A stretch of DNA of 6,368 bases from an uncultured Eubacteriales bacterium (GTDB taxonomy: Bacteria; Bacillota; Clostridia; Peptostreptococcales; Anaerovoracaceae), in assembly GCA_902803185.1 (NCBI GenBank), contig CADCOV010000215.1, positions 1 through 6,368 of the forward strand. Direction: 5' to 3'. The notes beneath the pieces were generated by a model that worked only from the letters and a program-made list of their open reading frames with translations, was not told the origin of the DNA and did not search any database. Positions 5,559-6,368 of the stretch are shown here, piece after piece; the first letter of the stretch is position 1, and each line of letters starts with the position of its first letter. The translations under genes were made by a program, and so were the position numbers.

Positions 5559-6368
5559 CTATTCCTTGTCTTCAGACAGCTTCCGGTATACGGTAAAGAA
5601 CATGGTCAGGAAGCAGGCGCCTCCGCCCAGCAGGTTGGAGATCGGTTCCGCCAGGAACACGCCCAGCACGCCCAGGCCGCCGATCCGCGGCAGCAGGAGC
5701 GTCAGCGGGATGACGATGATGGCCTTGCGGAGCAGGGAGAAGAACACCGCCTGCTTCGATTTCCCCAGGGCAACAAAGGTGCACTGCCCCGCGAACTGCA
5801 TGGTCATGAAAATGAACCCCGCGAAGTAGATCAGGATCGGCAGCCGCCCCGCGTCGACGATGGCCTGATCCGAGGAGAAGATACTGAGGAACCCGTGCGG
5901 GAACACCAGGATCAGGATCCAGGCCACGGCCGTATAGACGAAGCCCGCAACGGAGGTGAACCGGATCCCCGCCTTCACCCGCTCCGGCAGCCTGGCGCCG
6001 TAGTTATAGCTCAGCACCGGCTGGGACCCGCCGGTGATCCCGTGGATCGGCAGGGAGATCATGTCCCGGACCGAGTTCAGGATCGTCATGACGCCGATGT
6101 AAATGTCCCCACCCCAGACGGCGAGGGTCATGTTGCAGACCGCCTGCACCGCGCAGTTCGTCGCCTGCTGGATGAACCCGGCGACGCCTAAGGTCACGAT
6201 CTCTTTGATCAGCTTCGGCCTCAGGTTCGTCAGGTGCCGCCGGGTCAGCTTCAGCACCGCCCTCTTCCCGAAGAGGAATCGCAGCACCAGGAATGCGGAC
6301 AGGGCCTGGGAGATCACGGAGGCGATCGCCGCGCCCCTGACCCCCATGTGCAGGCCAAAGATGAACAA
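5559..6368 (-). CDS. MATE family efflux transporter, C-terminal part (5' end outside window)
   Basis: This is an inner-membrane exporter of the MATE family, which uses sodium or proton gradients to expel cationic drugs or metabolites. The reading frame enters from the window edge; the first codon seen is TTG (Leu) and is not a start, so roughly the first 180 residues of a usual 450-residue protein are missing. The 269 residues present carry about six to seven hydrophobic helices separated by short basic loops. The most diagnostic stretch is GGSQPVLSYNYGA at residues 113-125 of the fragment, a typical MATE loop with the Q-P and Y-N-Y-G-A signature. Basic loops such as LTRRHLTNLRPKLIKE (41-56) fit the cytoplasmic linker between the two six-helix halves. 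The end YRKLSEDKE is a normal hydrophilic C-terminus. The substrate cannot be told. No terminator is visible after the stop, so read-through into the next gene is possible. Confidence 0.93.
   Translation of the reverse strand: MFIFGLHMGVRGAAIASVISQALSAFLVLRFLFGKRAVLKLTRRHLTNLRPKLIKEIVTLGVAGFIQQATNCAVQAVCNMTLAVWGGDIYIGVMTILNSVRDMISLPIHGITGGSQPVLSYNYGARLPERVKAGIRFTSVAGFVYTAVAWILILVFPHGFLSIFSSDQAIVDAGRLPILIYFAGFIFMTMQFAGQCTFVALGKSKQAVFFSLLRKAIIVIPLTLLLPRIGGLGVLGVFLAEPISNLLGGGACFLTMFFTVYRKLSEDKE

Overview
The window looks like ordinary chromosome from a GC-rich anaerobic Firmicute, probably class Clostridia. This is an inference from gene content and style: strong AGGAGG-type ribosome sites, a MATE exporter of the gut-Clostridia type, an aldo/keto reductase with a ferredoxin-like tail, a short lipoprotein with an acidic linker, and an iron-sulfur-type amidophosphoribosyltransferase-like protein. 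No species can be named from the sequence alone. All six genes lie on the minus strand, so transcription runs from high to low coordinates.

In transcription order: (1) 6368-5559, the C-terminal half or more of a MATE-family multidrug/sodium antiporter, cut by the window edge. (2) A 94-base gap carrying two copies of a 14-base repeat set exactly 21 bases apart around a possible -10 element. (3) 5464-4241, an aldo/keto reductase with two [4Fe-4S] cysteine clusters. (4) 4244-3108, a membrane-anchored ComEC-like metallo-beta-lactamase-fold hydrolase with a C-terminal zinc-binding tail; its start codon overlaps the reductase stop (ATGA). (5) 3080-2220, a lipoprotein with two tandem copies of a DUF4854-like domain. 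(6) 2206-1790, a small four-helix membrane protein of unknown function. Genes 3 to 6 are tightly packed and are probably one operon. (7) A 124-base gap with a good sigma-A promoter and, at its upstream edge, a 24-base near-palindrome covering the stop codon of the small membrane protein gene. (8) 1665-253, a PurF-like protein. (9) A strong intrinsic terminator at 234-201. (10) An AT-rich tail (about 41% GC by my count over 1-180) with nested inverted repeats and no convincing gene.

The most interesting gene is the PurF-like protein. Its phosphoribosyltransferase half and four candidate iron-sulfur cysteines look intact. In its glutaminase half the catalytic cysteine remains, but several residues that hold glutamine in known PurF enzymes are replaced. 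It may be an ammonia-dependent or repurposed relative rather than a normal first enzyme of purine synthesis. The other points of note are the surface-facing nuclease-like hydrolase in an operon with a duplicated-domain lipoprotein, and the two unexplained repeat/palindrome sites in the intergenic regions. I see no CRISPR array, insertion sequence, tRNA or rRNA, and no clear new defence or mobile system.
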